Of a stretch of 64,000 nt of DNA, positions 38,672-50,189 are shown piece by piece (positions within the stretch are counted from its first letter, which is position 1; every line of letters starts with the position of its first letter). The DNA is from Antedon mediterranea (Eukaryota; Echinodermata; Crinoidea; Comatulida; Antedonidae): contig NC_092671.1 in assembly GCF_964355755.1 (NCBI RefSeq), forward strand, positions 18,130,001 to 18,194,000, given 5' to 3'. A program made the translations under genes and the position numbers. The notes under the pieces are model-generated. The model had not been told where the DNA came from and searched no databases. It saw only the letters and a program-made list of their open reading frames with translations.

Positions 38672-40882
38672 TTGACCATATATTTGAAAATAGACAGTTC
38701 GTATGACAGTCAGACTTTCTCATACAGTACAAGATATGTACTTTCAGAGTTATCATGTATAATGTGTACATCGTCATTTTCATAAGAACAATTTCAAAAT
38801 ATCAGATGGTCAAAATATGCAAAATTATTTTTGGGTGGATAGGGGAAGACTCTGTATACTCTCTAAATATAGATATTTATAATACTGTATAGATGTTAAA
38901 AAAAAATAATTAAATTAAATATATAAACTCATTTTAATATATGTGCAAATAATATCATCTTATGGCGTCATAAAAACATTTTCTCAAAAAACGCCAAAAT
39001 AATGTACTTAGATATTCAATTATTGTGCACTGATTTTGGTATATGTGCATATATATTTCATTATCATCATCTTATGGTGTCAATAAGTTATGGTAAAATA
39101 ATATAAGAGGGTCAAAATATGGTCATTAAGAAAAAAAATGGATGATTAAAAAAAATCACCAAAAATATACATTTATACTGTACTAGAGTCTTAGTAACCA
39201 GTTATTTTAAGAAAATGGATAAAGAATGGCGATTATTAAAGAAAATCCCTGTGCTATGATATATAATATAAAGACATTTTTGAACAGAATAATGACTTTT
39301 GATATTGTGTGTATTATAACATATGTGATTCTGAGCATGTCAATTTTTGTCTATAATTTCACTGTACTATAATACAGGAATTTTTTCAAAACAATAATCA
39401 CAAAAATATAGACTTATTGAGGTAACATGCGCAGAACAGATTATGTGATTCTAGGCAATTTCCTGGAAATTTTCCTGTACTATTTTTTTTAAAAATTTGT
39501 TATTTATTTAATCCTAGGTAACTTCTTCGGAAAAAAGACTGGTCTCCCAGAGGCCGCAGTTATGATCAGTGACTGTGATGTACTAGTACACTGGGGTATT
39601 TCCCACCCCCCCCCCCCTACTCGTTTCAAAAGATGTACTAGGTTCTTTAGTTTAGTGCACAATGAGCTAGATGTGTACATTGAACCTACGGTTTATAGTC
39701 CTTATCCGAGAACTATGGTTACCAAAATATCGACATATTGAATTATTTATTGAAGTAACATGCATGGAAAAATTGTGATTTTTAATTTTTCAGAAAATTT
39801 TTCTGTAGTACCGTACTATACATATTAAGTATCAACTTATAAAAATAAGTATTTAGGAAAAAAAGTGCATGTCACATTATGATATAGCAACCAGGTATGT
39901 GAAAAAATAAAAGGGTTCGAAATATGATTATTTTGGCTACAATGTTGACCTACATACTGTTGAGGTGATTTTGCGCAGATCAATTGTTTGAAAATCTTCT
40001 CAGAGATATTTTTTTGAAAAATGAACAGAATATTGAATTATTTTAATTAGGTAACATGTTCAGAAAAGATTATGTGATTCTGCGCATGCAAATTTTAATT
40101 TTTCGCAAAAGTCAATGGTATTTTTATAAGTGAAAACATTACATTTTTTTCGTTTCTTTTTATTAATCTTTATTTTTTGTGTTTTTGGGGACAATACTTT
40201 ACTTGCTATATAGCGCATATACTGTAAGCAAGCTCTCAATACGCTGTACATAAATTAAAATAAAAAAGCTTCTCTGTCCTTTATTGGTCGAGGTAATTTC
40301 GCAGTCGGCCAATATATCTAATGGAAGCAGATCGAGCAATACTTTTCAGATGAGCATCCATTATCAAGTGACAGTCCAGTTGCCTATGCATCTCTTATAG
40401 CAATATTATTGCATAATAAAAATATCCATATTTTGTCAATTTTATATTTTTAAATAACTTGTTAATATGACTCTATAAAAAATATAAAACACATTAAATT
40501 ATGCACATATAAATATTATCGCATATATTTTTAAAAAGTTCATATTTTGGACACTGTATTTAGAGTCACTGTAACATACCAGTATAACAAAAAATCATCA
40601 ATTTTTTTTAGAAAAACATGTAATATTTGTTAATATAGTTTAGGGATTTTTTGCAGAAATCGCCTGAAAAAGGACTTTTGAAACTTCAATTATTATGTAC
40701 TCATTGTGGTATATGTGCAATTAAAACATTTTAATTCTTAAAACACCTAATTATATATTCTGTAGTTACAGATAAAAATATATAGAAATATTATATAATT
40801 AATGCTATTGTTCCATTTTGTTTTGTTATATTATCCTCTTTCAAATAATTTATAAATATGACCTTTGACCTTATGACCTACT
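38672..40882. other. Intergenic region between convergent SLC4 and TCP11L1
   Basis: Holds the 3' untranslated regions of both genes; no clear AATAAA was pinned for either. Contains diverged repeats of TTGAGGTAACATGCGCAGA / GATTATGTGATTCTGCGCAT at about 39,315, 39,420, 39,750, 39,960 and 40,050, and TATATGTGCA(A/T)ATA... CATCTTATGG units at about 38,940, 39,040 and 40,710. A poly-C run lies at 39,606-39,618. Confidence 0.55.
39510..39725 (-). mobile_element. SINE-like repeat (antisense)
   Basis: On the minus strand TTGTGCACTAAACTAAAGAAC and CCTAGTACATCTTTTGAAAC match a widespread marine invertebrate SINE-type core; GATAAGGACTATAAACCGTA lies before it. Related by GTGCACnnTAAA to the copies at 26,520 and 34,555. 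Confidence 0.5.
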
Positions 40883-43800
40883 TTAGGAAGACATTCCTGC
40901 AATTATTTCTGAATAAAATGGACCATACACTTGACGGTTGTGTACAACTAGTTTTTGAAAGCGCGTACTCATTTCTAAGATTTCTTTTTCAACTGTTTTT
41001 AGACCAGCTGGCACATGCTCAGATGGGTTGAATTTCCCTCTAGCAGTCAACATTTTCAACATAAAACTTTTGGCTCTGGAGTCTAAAAAATGAATGAACA
41101 AAATATGTAATATATTTAAATATTCAAGATTATAGGGCTTGGCTATATACATTTTAAAGTTTGTTTGTCAGTGGCAGCAAAAGATCTTCCACTCTTTGTA
41201 GATATCCTATAGTCTTAAGAATAACTAGCAGACATTGGCCACCTGATCTAAGTGATCTAGTAGGCTGGTAAATATGCACAAGCTTAGATAGGTTGACTGA
41301 CGCCAAATTGTGATGTGCCTTGTGATGGTTACAGTGTATTTCAGCCTTTAAAGTATGTATTTTTTTGTGTAAAACATAAAATAAAAATATAATAATAATA
41401 TAGAATAAAATCCAATTGAATATGCCATTTTGCCGTTTTAATAAAGTTTTTTTTTTTTTACTTGCGTAGAAAAATACATCCAAACAAAATGAATTTACTT
41501 ATAAAGACAAATAAACAGTAAAAATGTTTTTCTTAAAATACAGTTACTTCAGGTAAATTACTTTTTTTAATCCAATTGTTGGTCAAAGGGAATAAACTAA
41601 TTGTGACATTCAAATGGCAACAACAAATTAAAACAAATTTCAGGGGGACAATTTATAATAAGCAGAGAATACAATTTATTAGTAATTTTTTCTTACCCAA
41701 TAATTTTTGTACAGAATGGTTTCTATCAGCTACCGCCTGTAGTTGGCTCTTGAGGGTTTCCTGTTTTGTTGCATCCAACATTTGGTAATTGCTCTCTTTC
41801 AAACACTCATTGACCTCTTTACATAAGTAATCACCTATGTTTAGCATTGCAGCTGAATCGTCACTAGAAAACATTTTAAAAGAATTCAATTTCTTTTATT
41901 TCGGAATAATTTCATCCATATCAACAAATGTACAAACAGAAAAAGAAAATTTGCAAACTTTAAGCTTAAATATATAGGATACTTCTCTATCTACATTTTT
42001 ACGTTATGGAGCATATATTTGCAAACCCGAGCAACAAGAATAATAATACAACTATTTAACATACGTTGCATGAAACTAAAATAGATAGATTTTCGCATAT
42101 ACTCATTAAAAGAAGGGATGCCATGTTCAATAAACATCATACTGGCACTACTGCTTCTAGAGACATTCAGTATACGGCGCAGAGCATTATTGTAGCATAC
42201 ATTAGGAGATCTAATTGTCTTCATACGATAGTCAAACCAAAGAGCAGCACAATATAGAGGTTGGTACAGTATGGTATAGTTGTATCAATATGTTTTAAAT
42301 TGTTACAACTTCACAAACTAGTAAATTAACTATTTTAATACAAAAATAAATATAAATATCATTACCAATAAAACTAGACATGAAACTCGTCACTTTGACG
42401 AGTTAGTTATCCGCACAACGACAAACGCCACGTGCACGTCATACGTTAGAATATTGCACACAGATAAAGATTATGGCATTATGACAAGAACTGAAGAATA
42501 TGATATGCTGTTAGTGCTGAATTCTGTCAATTTTGTGTCATATAGTATATACATGCAAACAGTATAATCTGTATACATATTACATACAGTGTAGAATAGG
42601 TGAAATTACGAGACCCGCCATTTATTCAAATTTTTAACAAGGCGACGGTATCAAAATGAAACACTTAAATATCAATTTCAGAAGGAAATTATCTCAGAAA
42701 CAACATATTAACGTGTAGAAGAAATTTGAATACGTAAAATATAGATGCGCACCCTTTTAAATGTGATGAACTATTACGCAAAATATGAAAATACGACTTT
42801 TTTTATTCAACTGGCCATATGATGACGTCACAACATCCGATTGGCAAAATGTTTACATGAATTCGTATTTACAATCCAATAGCTTCCAGAAAACGTTTTA
42901 ATCGTGATTATCACATTTTATTCTTACGAGCTATTACAGATTAAAATTTACTGTAAAGATGAAATTAATGACCCACGTAATTAAAATTTTTAGGCATGAT
43001 GACGTTATAAAAATTAAAATATTTTTATCTCATGCTAAAGAAAGTTGATTGACCTAGACAATATATAAATATAGGAGAAAAAGGAATACAGATAAGCGTG
43101 ATGCGCTCCATTGAATGTGATGAGCAATAACGAAAGAGACAAAAATCCTATATTTTATATTCGTGTGGCCATATGATTACGTCACAATGTTTTTTTAGCC
43201 TTATTGATGCATGATCCGATATCTACAACTCATCAACTTCTAGATTTTGTAATAAAAATAAACGGTTCACGGTTTACTTTAGAAACTATGACTGTTTAAA
43301 AAAAGACATTATTTTGATGATTTTTTAAGCTTTTTCATAAAAAACGCGCACAAATTGTCTAATTCAACGTGTTCGTATGGCGTTATTTAAACTGGAAAAG
43401 GTCTAAATTGTTTTCAAAATTACTAGGAAAGGCTTGAAAAATATAATTCAAGAGAAAAAAATATGGTGTTAACGCTGCGTGTGTACCGCGCGCGTAAAAA
43501 ATTGCGCGCCCGTGGGAATTTTTGACATGCTCAAAATGACATGAAACGCGTAAAAAATTGATTAGAAATTAATTTTGCGCATTTTGAAATTTTAAATGCG
43601 CGTGCGCGCGTAACTTCTTGTGAAACATGCCATTTTTAATCCGTAGAAAGTTTGCCCCTGATATGACTTAAATTTTGTCAAAGTGTCAATACTAAATGAC
43701 TTTTGGTTTTTAATCTATGTTCAATCATTGAAATTCATAAAATTGCGCGTAAGTCACGTTGCACAACTATGACGTCATTCAAAAATAGGAGGTGCACAAC

Positions 43801-46800
43801 TTCACGTAAATGCCCATATGTTGTCAAAGTTATGAAATGTTATGTTTACACATTTTAGAGAAACGCGATCCACAAAAAGGAAGGATGGAAACGAGAATAA
43901 TACAGAAAAAAAATGTTGATCTCATACAATAACAAGGAGTTATCCGCTTGGTATACCAAGCGGATAACTAATAATACTTACTTTGTTCCATCAAGTAGAA
44001 TTTTTATTTCTCTTTTTAGTTTGCTAGGGAAACCCTTCTCTCCTGAGATGGCCATACCTACATTTGTATATGTGACCAATAGAATTGAAGCTATTAATGT
44101 CAATCTTTTTAGCTCCTCTCTTAGTTCTAGAAATCGTCCCTGATCCATGATTATGGTCTATGAACATAAAAAAATGATTTGAACAATTACTACAATTACA
44201 CTTTATATTATTATATATTTGATTTATTTATCAATAATGTACTATCCAAATAATGTTTGTTTATATCTGTCATCGTATTAAAATAATAATGAAAATTCAA
44301 ACAATTAGTATTATAAATGTATAAAATAAAAAATATGAGTTTGATTAAAGCTAATGTTTAATTATTTACCTCAGGAAATAAAGAATTAGTCGGCCAATCG
44401 AATAGCTTGATATAAGCACCATTGATAATTTTTATAGGAGAGATTTGATTGGCTACAGAAACTCCAGCAGTATCTGCTTGGTCTGAGGGGGCAGAGAGCT
44501 CTTCTTTCATATGTGTAAGCCATTTCTTTGTAAGTTCAAGTCCATCTAAAAAAAAAAACAATAAGTTAAGGAAAGTGGTAAGAAGTGGAGAAAAGGGGCA
44601 AGATTGTAAAAGCAGAAATAAGGGCAAGATTGTAAAAGCAGAAAAAGGGTAAAAGCAGAAAAAGGGCAGAGATAGTAAAAGCAGAAAAACAGGGCAAGAG
44701 ATTGTAAAGGCAGAAAAAAGGGTAGAGATTGTACAAGCAGAAAAAAGGCAGAGATTGTAAAAGAGGAGATTGTAAAAGGTGGAGACAAAGGGCAAGATGC
44801 CAAGAAGTGATGGTAACAACAGACTCAACTTACCTTTTTGTGTTTTAAGGAACTCGCTAAATTTATTTCGTTCGTAGTTGACAGATTGTTGTTGAATATG
44901 TGGACGAAATGTGTTGATTGTGAAATTTGCCATATCCAGCTTCATCAGATCTAGTACTCGTAATATTTCGCTATAAAATGAACATTAGCAATATTTAATA
45001 TGAATATATACGTTATAAAGTTTTTCTCTTGAATTCTAAAAAGCGATTTTTAAAAAACAGATAGATTTTGACCCTCACATAAAAGCTCTACAATACCATT
45101 GTATGATGATAATGCAAAAATGTGCACATATATAACAATATAAACATGTTATAATTAAACTTTGAAAAGTTCATACTTCATGTGATTTTTGGAATATTTC
45201 TGACCTATTATAAGTACATGGTTTTTTAAAGGAATATTTTGACCTTATATTTTTACATAAATTGGTCATATGACACCATAAGATAATAAGTTAAAGTGCC
45301 TAATATTAGTAATTACGCAAAACGTATATATTTTATTATAGTATATTTTGGGGAATGTTTGGAAAGTGGACATATTTTGAATTGGTTTTTTTTTCTCTCC
45401 CATTGCCACTCCAGAATGGATTAATCTAAATTGCTCTTAATAAAGATGTGACCCTGCCTTTCGACATTACATAATAGAACTATTTTATGTACAAAATACA
45501 TGAGTCATACATATCATAAAGACAGAAATTAAACCTACCGAAATAAAGCAATGACATCTGTAAGAAGTTTAAGTTTTTCAATTTCTTTGTCTCTGACAGG
45601 AGCACATATTTTCCCCATTAATGTGATTATGTAGCCAGCATACTGGAGTACATCTAAGACTCCATGTTCTGCCTGTTGTTGAATTAATTGTGTGTCAATT
45701 TTCTCATTGATTTCTTCAATTTGTTTACTGTTTTGAGGTAAAATCAACATGTTCAGCGTCTGAATATTGTAAAAAAAAATTGTATTAAAAACTCTCCATA
45801 TTTACAAGTGAACGTAACCGAGATAGAGTTCACAATGCGACGCCATTTTTGTTTGTTCATCATTCAGTTTTGTGGGACAATCATCAATAAATTGGTTGGT
45901 GTTGCTTGTGACACAGAAAACATAGTTAATTGGTCTTCTACCTCTAGACATGGCAGTCTAATAAAGATGTCGGAAATGACCTGATCTTTTGCTGGATAGC
46001 AGTGACCAGCAAATTTAGTTCTATGCTGCGAAACTATGGATGATATTGGATGGACTCTATCTGATATTTCAGCTATGCAAAATAAATATTATTAAAAGTA
46101 AATAAACTAAATATAGAAGTATAAGTAGTTGTAATATTAATCAAATTGTTACAAAGATTAATTAAGAAAGTCAGAAAGAGAGACACTACAAAAAACAAAT
46201 TTAAAAAATACCTCTTTGACTTCACCAAGTAAACCAATAGCACGTGTATAGTTTGGGGGGTCTTCCTGCAGATCATCTTGTAAGCTATCCCAGAATGCTC
46301 TGTGCATTACATCCCTCACCTGTTTCTCTAGTCTGATGAAAAGAAAAAAGTGTAGATACCCAATTTATTGTTCATGTACATAGGTACCACAAAGGTGGGC
46401 CCAACAGTGTTGGAAATAACCACTTTTTTTGGTTGCTTTTAATTTTATATATCGGTATATTTATCAAAAACAATAAAACAACATTGGAAAAATTCATCTC
46501 CTTCCCAAAATATTTTTGAAATCAAATTTTCGTTTTTAGTGAAGGTGAAGATAAACAAAAATAAAACAACAACAAATAATTTTTAAAGTGATTGCCAATG
46601 CACACATCAATTGATGCATTTTTCATAATTTTGTTTAATTCTAGCTCTTATTCACCAATTAACAATTTATTTTCCACATACTACTACTACAACAACTAAG
46701 TACATGGAGGATGCATATTTTAAGATATGTGCAAAGCACTGTTCTTTTAGCTATAAGCACAACACCACTGACCAAACAATCAAAGTATGTATTGGTTACG

Positions 46801-47631
46801 GTATATGTTGGTGATCGAATAATGTTTACTATTTCCATTTGAATATGATATTATATTTATATATACCTATTATATAAGTAAACACTATATGGGCATAAAG
46901 ATGAACTTGATAAATACCAAAAACTTACGAATTTTCAGGTAAAACCGTAGGGGTAAGTTTGAAGTCTTTATCAACACTAATCTCATGAACGAGTGACATG
47001 TTTGAGACAAGGTCAGCAGCCTGAAGAAGCTCTTCAAATGTGGCATGTCTTCCAGGAGAGGCTATTGTACAGTTGGATAAACAAAGGTAACCATTTGTTG
47101 AATAAGTAATTATCAGGGGCGGATCCAGCATTACAGATTAGGGGGGAGGGGGGGGGGGGGGGGAGAGGGTCGGGTTGCAGAAAACCAAAAATAATCAATA
47201 TTTTATTTTAAAGACATGGCTGTTTAATTTTCAGTTGGGGATAAAGCCTTTTTAGTCCCCGCCGAATTCCATGCCAAATTATTAATAAATTGCAAAATTT
47301 ATTGAATTTCAACTGGGAGATTAAAAAGATTAATCTTCATGATGATGCATAGTCATTTGGCAATTTCAAAAAGCGAGAAACAACGATGCCTATCACTATT
47401 GGCTATTGTTTTAAATTTCACAACTTGGTGGAAAATGTGCTACTAATTTATATATTATTACAACTAACCTGAGATAGCTGCGGAATCTGAACCAGCAGGT
47501 GACTGTGACCGCAGACGTTTCCTCAATACCTCTTCCTCTCCTGATGACCCAAACTGTTGATCGTCATCTTGTTGGCTTTCATCTTCCTCTTCTGAATGTT
47601 CTTTTACATCTTTGTTTTGTTTCTCTGCCAT
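40883..47631 (-). CDS. TCP11L1: T-complex protein 11-like protein 1
   Basis: Complete 497-aa protein of the TCP11 family; its molecular role is poorly known (TCP11 itself is linked to sperm function). Exons in transcript order: 47469-47631, 46929-47061, 46212-46332, 45539-45759, 44834-44970, 44370-44545, 43982-44157, 41697-41863, 40883-41082; phases agree at every junction and the total is 1,494 nt. Residues 1-55 are acidic and Ser-rich ([13 protein letters not shown]). The TCP11 domain follows: [57 protein letters not shown] and [13 protein letters not shown] all match the vertebrate protein in order. TATCAG just upstream of the ATG could be the acceptor of a 5' untranslated exon. TCP11L1 fits better than TCP11L2 or TCP11, but the vertebrate paralogues may all be co-orthologous. 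Confidence 0.92.
42403..43971. mobile_element. Putative 1.57 kb DNA element in a TCP11L1 intron
   Basis: TTAGTTATCCGC at 42,403-42,414 is mirrored by GCGGATAACTAA at 43,960-43,971. The interior is non-coding, has two CATATGATGACGTCACAA-like blocks (about 42,815 and 43,171) and CpG-rich GCGCGC stretches unlike the surrounding intron. No target duplication was found, so it is a candidate only. Its right end is 10 bases from the exon 7 splice donor. Confidence 0.5.
43938..43969. repeat. Perfect 32-bp palindrome
   Basis: AGTTATCCGCTTGGTA is followed at once by its exact reverse complement. It forms the right terminus of the putative element 42,403-43,971 and lies 12 bases from the TCP11L1 exon 7 donor. 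Confidence 0.9.
44573..44812 (+). repeat. Purine-rich minisatellite
   Basis: Degenerate units near 25-35 bp of the form GATTGTAAAAGCAGAAAAAGG, about eight copies. Nearly all purine on this strand, in a TCP11L1 intron. Long ORFs across it are artefacts of composition. Confidence 0.85.
47100..47180 (+). repeat. Poly-G tract in a dispersed repeat
   Basis: GGGGCGGATCCAGCATTACA is followed by an almost pure G run of about 25 bases (47,142-47,166). GGGGCnGATCCAG also occurs inverted near 53,668, so it is probably a repeat end. The run could form a G-quadruplex. TCP11L1 intron 1. Confidence 0.7.
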
Positions 47632-47727
47632 AATATTTTCACTGATACAACATGAAATAATACAAAAAAAAATGTTTTTTTTTTGTGTTAAATCCATGAA
47701 AAGACATTCAAAGCAATTAAGCTACTT

Positions 47728-47850
47728 TAAAGTAGTACACTGTTTCTGTATTTTTATCATATACAGTAATTAACCATAAAATGCACATTTAAGACAAGGA
47801 ATGACATGGTTTAATATTTTTAAAGTAATAACTAATATATATGCATTGTT
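47728..47850 (+). mobile_element. MITE family A, fragment
   Basis: Matches 15,780-15,890 including CATTTAAGACAAGGAATGAC and ATGGTTTA. Both termini are missing. Just upstream of the TCP11L1 start codon. Confidence 0.6.
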
Positions 47851-48179
47851 TACAAATCATCAACAATTGTAGACACAAACAGTAGTAGATTTGAGCTATA
47901 CATTGTATTCAAATTTGTTTCTATATGCATACACAATTATTCAAAATGTATGCTCTTGATTACACAACAATTATGTTGTTATTATTGTGTAATTAGTCAT
48001 GCATGGAAATTGGCACAATCCACAACACTTTGAAAACATGTATGTAGGCCCTAGCGAGCTACTGCTGAAACAGGGAAATAAATATTTATTTTTAAATTCT
48101 TTATCCTATCTGACCCTCACCACGTATACGACATGTCATAACTCATTGTCTTGAATTGAAGGGAAATATAGGCCTAGTA

Positions 48180-48470
48180 TTATTAGTGTCTTCTCTTCTT
48201 GGTCTTGGCATCATAGGCCTAGCTAGGGTAGAGAACAGTCAGGCCTAGTTAGAGTATAGTAGTGCAATAACTGGCCCGGCTGACGGTGTGTTGTTGTCGA
48301 AAAATCAGGCCAAATCGAGCCGCCTATCAAAGTATGTCATAATAGGCCTACTACTAGCTACCTAGTAGGCCTAGCCTTGTCTAACAATAACATGTCATAC
48401 TAGGCCTAGGCCTAGCCTACTACTAGGAGGGCTAGGCCTAGCCTAGCCTATTATAAGTATAACGTTTTAT
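48180..48470. repeat. TAGGCCTAG-rich tract
   Basis: Many overlapping TAGGCCTAG/CCTAGCCTAG units. Similar tracts occur at 58,400-58,720 and 59,930-60,000 and elsewhere in short form. Each unit is palindromic. Confidence 0.7.
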
Positions 48471-48473
48471 TTG

Positions 48474-49263
48474 GATTAGGCCAAGTTGAGCCGCCGACAA
48501 GTTGAGCCGCCACCAGAAAAACGTTATTTTTTATGGAACGCCAAATGCTAACTTTCGCCGGTGCTCGTTCTATTTATATTATTAGGGATCGATGTACATT
48601 CAAAAGTTTATATATCATGGTTTTTAGTATATATATTATTAAATATTATAATTAAAGAAATAATTATGAAAATCTGGCTTGTAGATTCCAAAATATAAAA
48701 CATCACCGAAAGTGATCGTTTTTAGCCAAAAATGACGTAAACATGTTGCCCCTCAGTCGGCAGTTGTATGAACTAGGCTTACTCCATTTTTCGGTAAAAT
48801 AATTACATAAAATCACGTTTTTTAGTAAAATATTTTGTGTATTTAACATTGTAAAATTCAATAAAATATGATATTAAAAGATTAGTAAATAAAAAATAAT
48901 ATTTATTTAATCTCATTCGAAGAATGTTAATACTCTATTAATTAGTCCTGAGAGAGGACAACGTGACTTTACGTGGTAGGCCTACACGTGGCGAGAAAAA
49001 TTATGAGTGCACTGAATTTTTTCCTCGAAAGATTAAAAACAATTACATTATTAAATATTACTACTTTCCTTTGCTGTGTTGTTAATTATAATATGTAATT
49101 ATATATTATTTATTTTCATGACACAATAAACCAAGACCATGAACTTATGTACTAGGACACCATCCTAATCACTACGCGAAATGTCGTAAAAGACGCATGC
49201 ACTGGGCGTTTCATAGAAATCACCGGCGGCTCAACTTGTCGGCGGCCCAACCGGTCATATCCC
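48474..49263 (+). mobile_element. MITE family B copy 1, 9-bp target duplication
   Basis: 790 bp flanked by direct TTTTATTTG (48,465-48,473 and 49,264-49,272). Ends carry inverted GCCGCCGACAAGTTGAGCCG; the left end repeats AAGTTGAGCCGCC twice. TATGGAACGCC near the left end is mirrored by GGCGTTTCATA near the right end. No ORF. About 90% similar to 59,089-59,910, same orientation. Mutator-like by duplication length (inference). Confidence 0.88.
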
Positions 49264-50189
49264 TTTTATTTGTAGACCTACCACAATGACCTTATAACTT
49301 GTATTGTACGCTTTCGCTTAACTTACCTGTACTCTTTGAACTTTAAAATAGCTTGAATTTAACACGTTTTAACAGGTATCGATACAACAAACGTTTCGTT
49401 ATTGTTGAAAGCTAAAATAGATGTTTCTAGATTTTTTTTATTTACGGCTTGGGGAATTATTAAAAACATTATGCCTCATTGATTTTGTAACTCCGCCCCT
49501 CAACTAGCTACGTCACGAACGAAAACAACCACACTCTACGGGGAGCCATTTGGAACATTTTATTTAAAAAATTATTCTTAGAACTTAAAATGGGAATCTC
49601 TACAACTTCTGTACTATTTGTCTCGTTAGCCAATTATAATAGCATCGTCTGCCATCTAATTTAAAACAAATGAAACAAAAATTAAAAAAACAATAACCAA
49701 TTTAAGGACACGCATTTATTCTAACAGTTAATAAAAAAAAATGTAGGACTACATTTTAATATAAAAGATATCTTGATGTTTTATTATTTACAAATATTTA
49801 AAAAAAGAATTAAGGAAAAATATATACAAATGTTTTCACATATCGTATTGGATAAAAGTTATGCATTTCAGACGGTTACCAAACAGTTCCGAAAAGTCTA
49901 CAACATATAGATCCAAGCTAAAATTCAGTCGCGCCCGGAAAATCGGTCCGTGCCCTAAGAAAAGTAGTGTGGAAAAGAGGTTTAGTTCCGGGTAAAGCAT
50001 GATCATTTCGAATTCGTGCTCGATGAAAGCACGCTCAAAAATGCTTAAAGATTTTCCAAGACAAATCTGGTAAAATTTAGTAATTAAATAGTTTAACGTT
50101 GTTTTCGTTCAAGCATGTTACTGCTACTTTTCTAGGTCTGTTGGAAATTATAGAAATTCCACTTGGTTTCAAACAATCACCACTAAAAT
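49264..50189. other. Intergenic, with promoter-like stretch near 49,490-49,560
   Basis: CTCCGCCCCTCAAC, TACGTCACG (CRE-like) and a GC-rich local composition at about 49,490-49,555 stand out from the AT-rich surroundings. It may be the promoter of TCP11L1 (minus strand) if that gene has a 5' untranslated exon. Nothing else recognised. Confidence 0.35.

Noticed and set aside
44358-44945. 195-codon minus-strand ORF as one exon of TCP11L1
   Set aside because: It reads through an intron containing the purine minisatellite; only 44,370-44,545 and 44,834-44,970 match the family.
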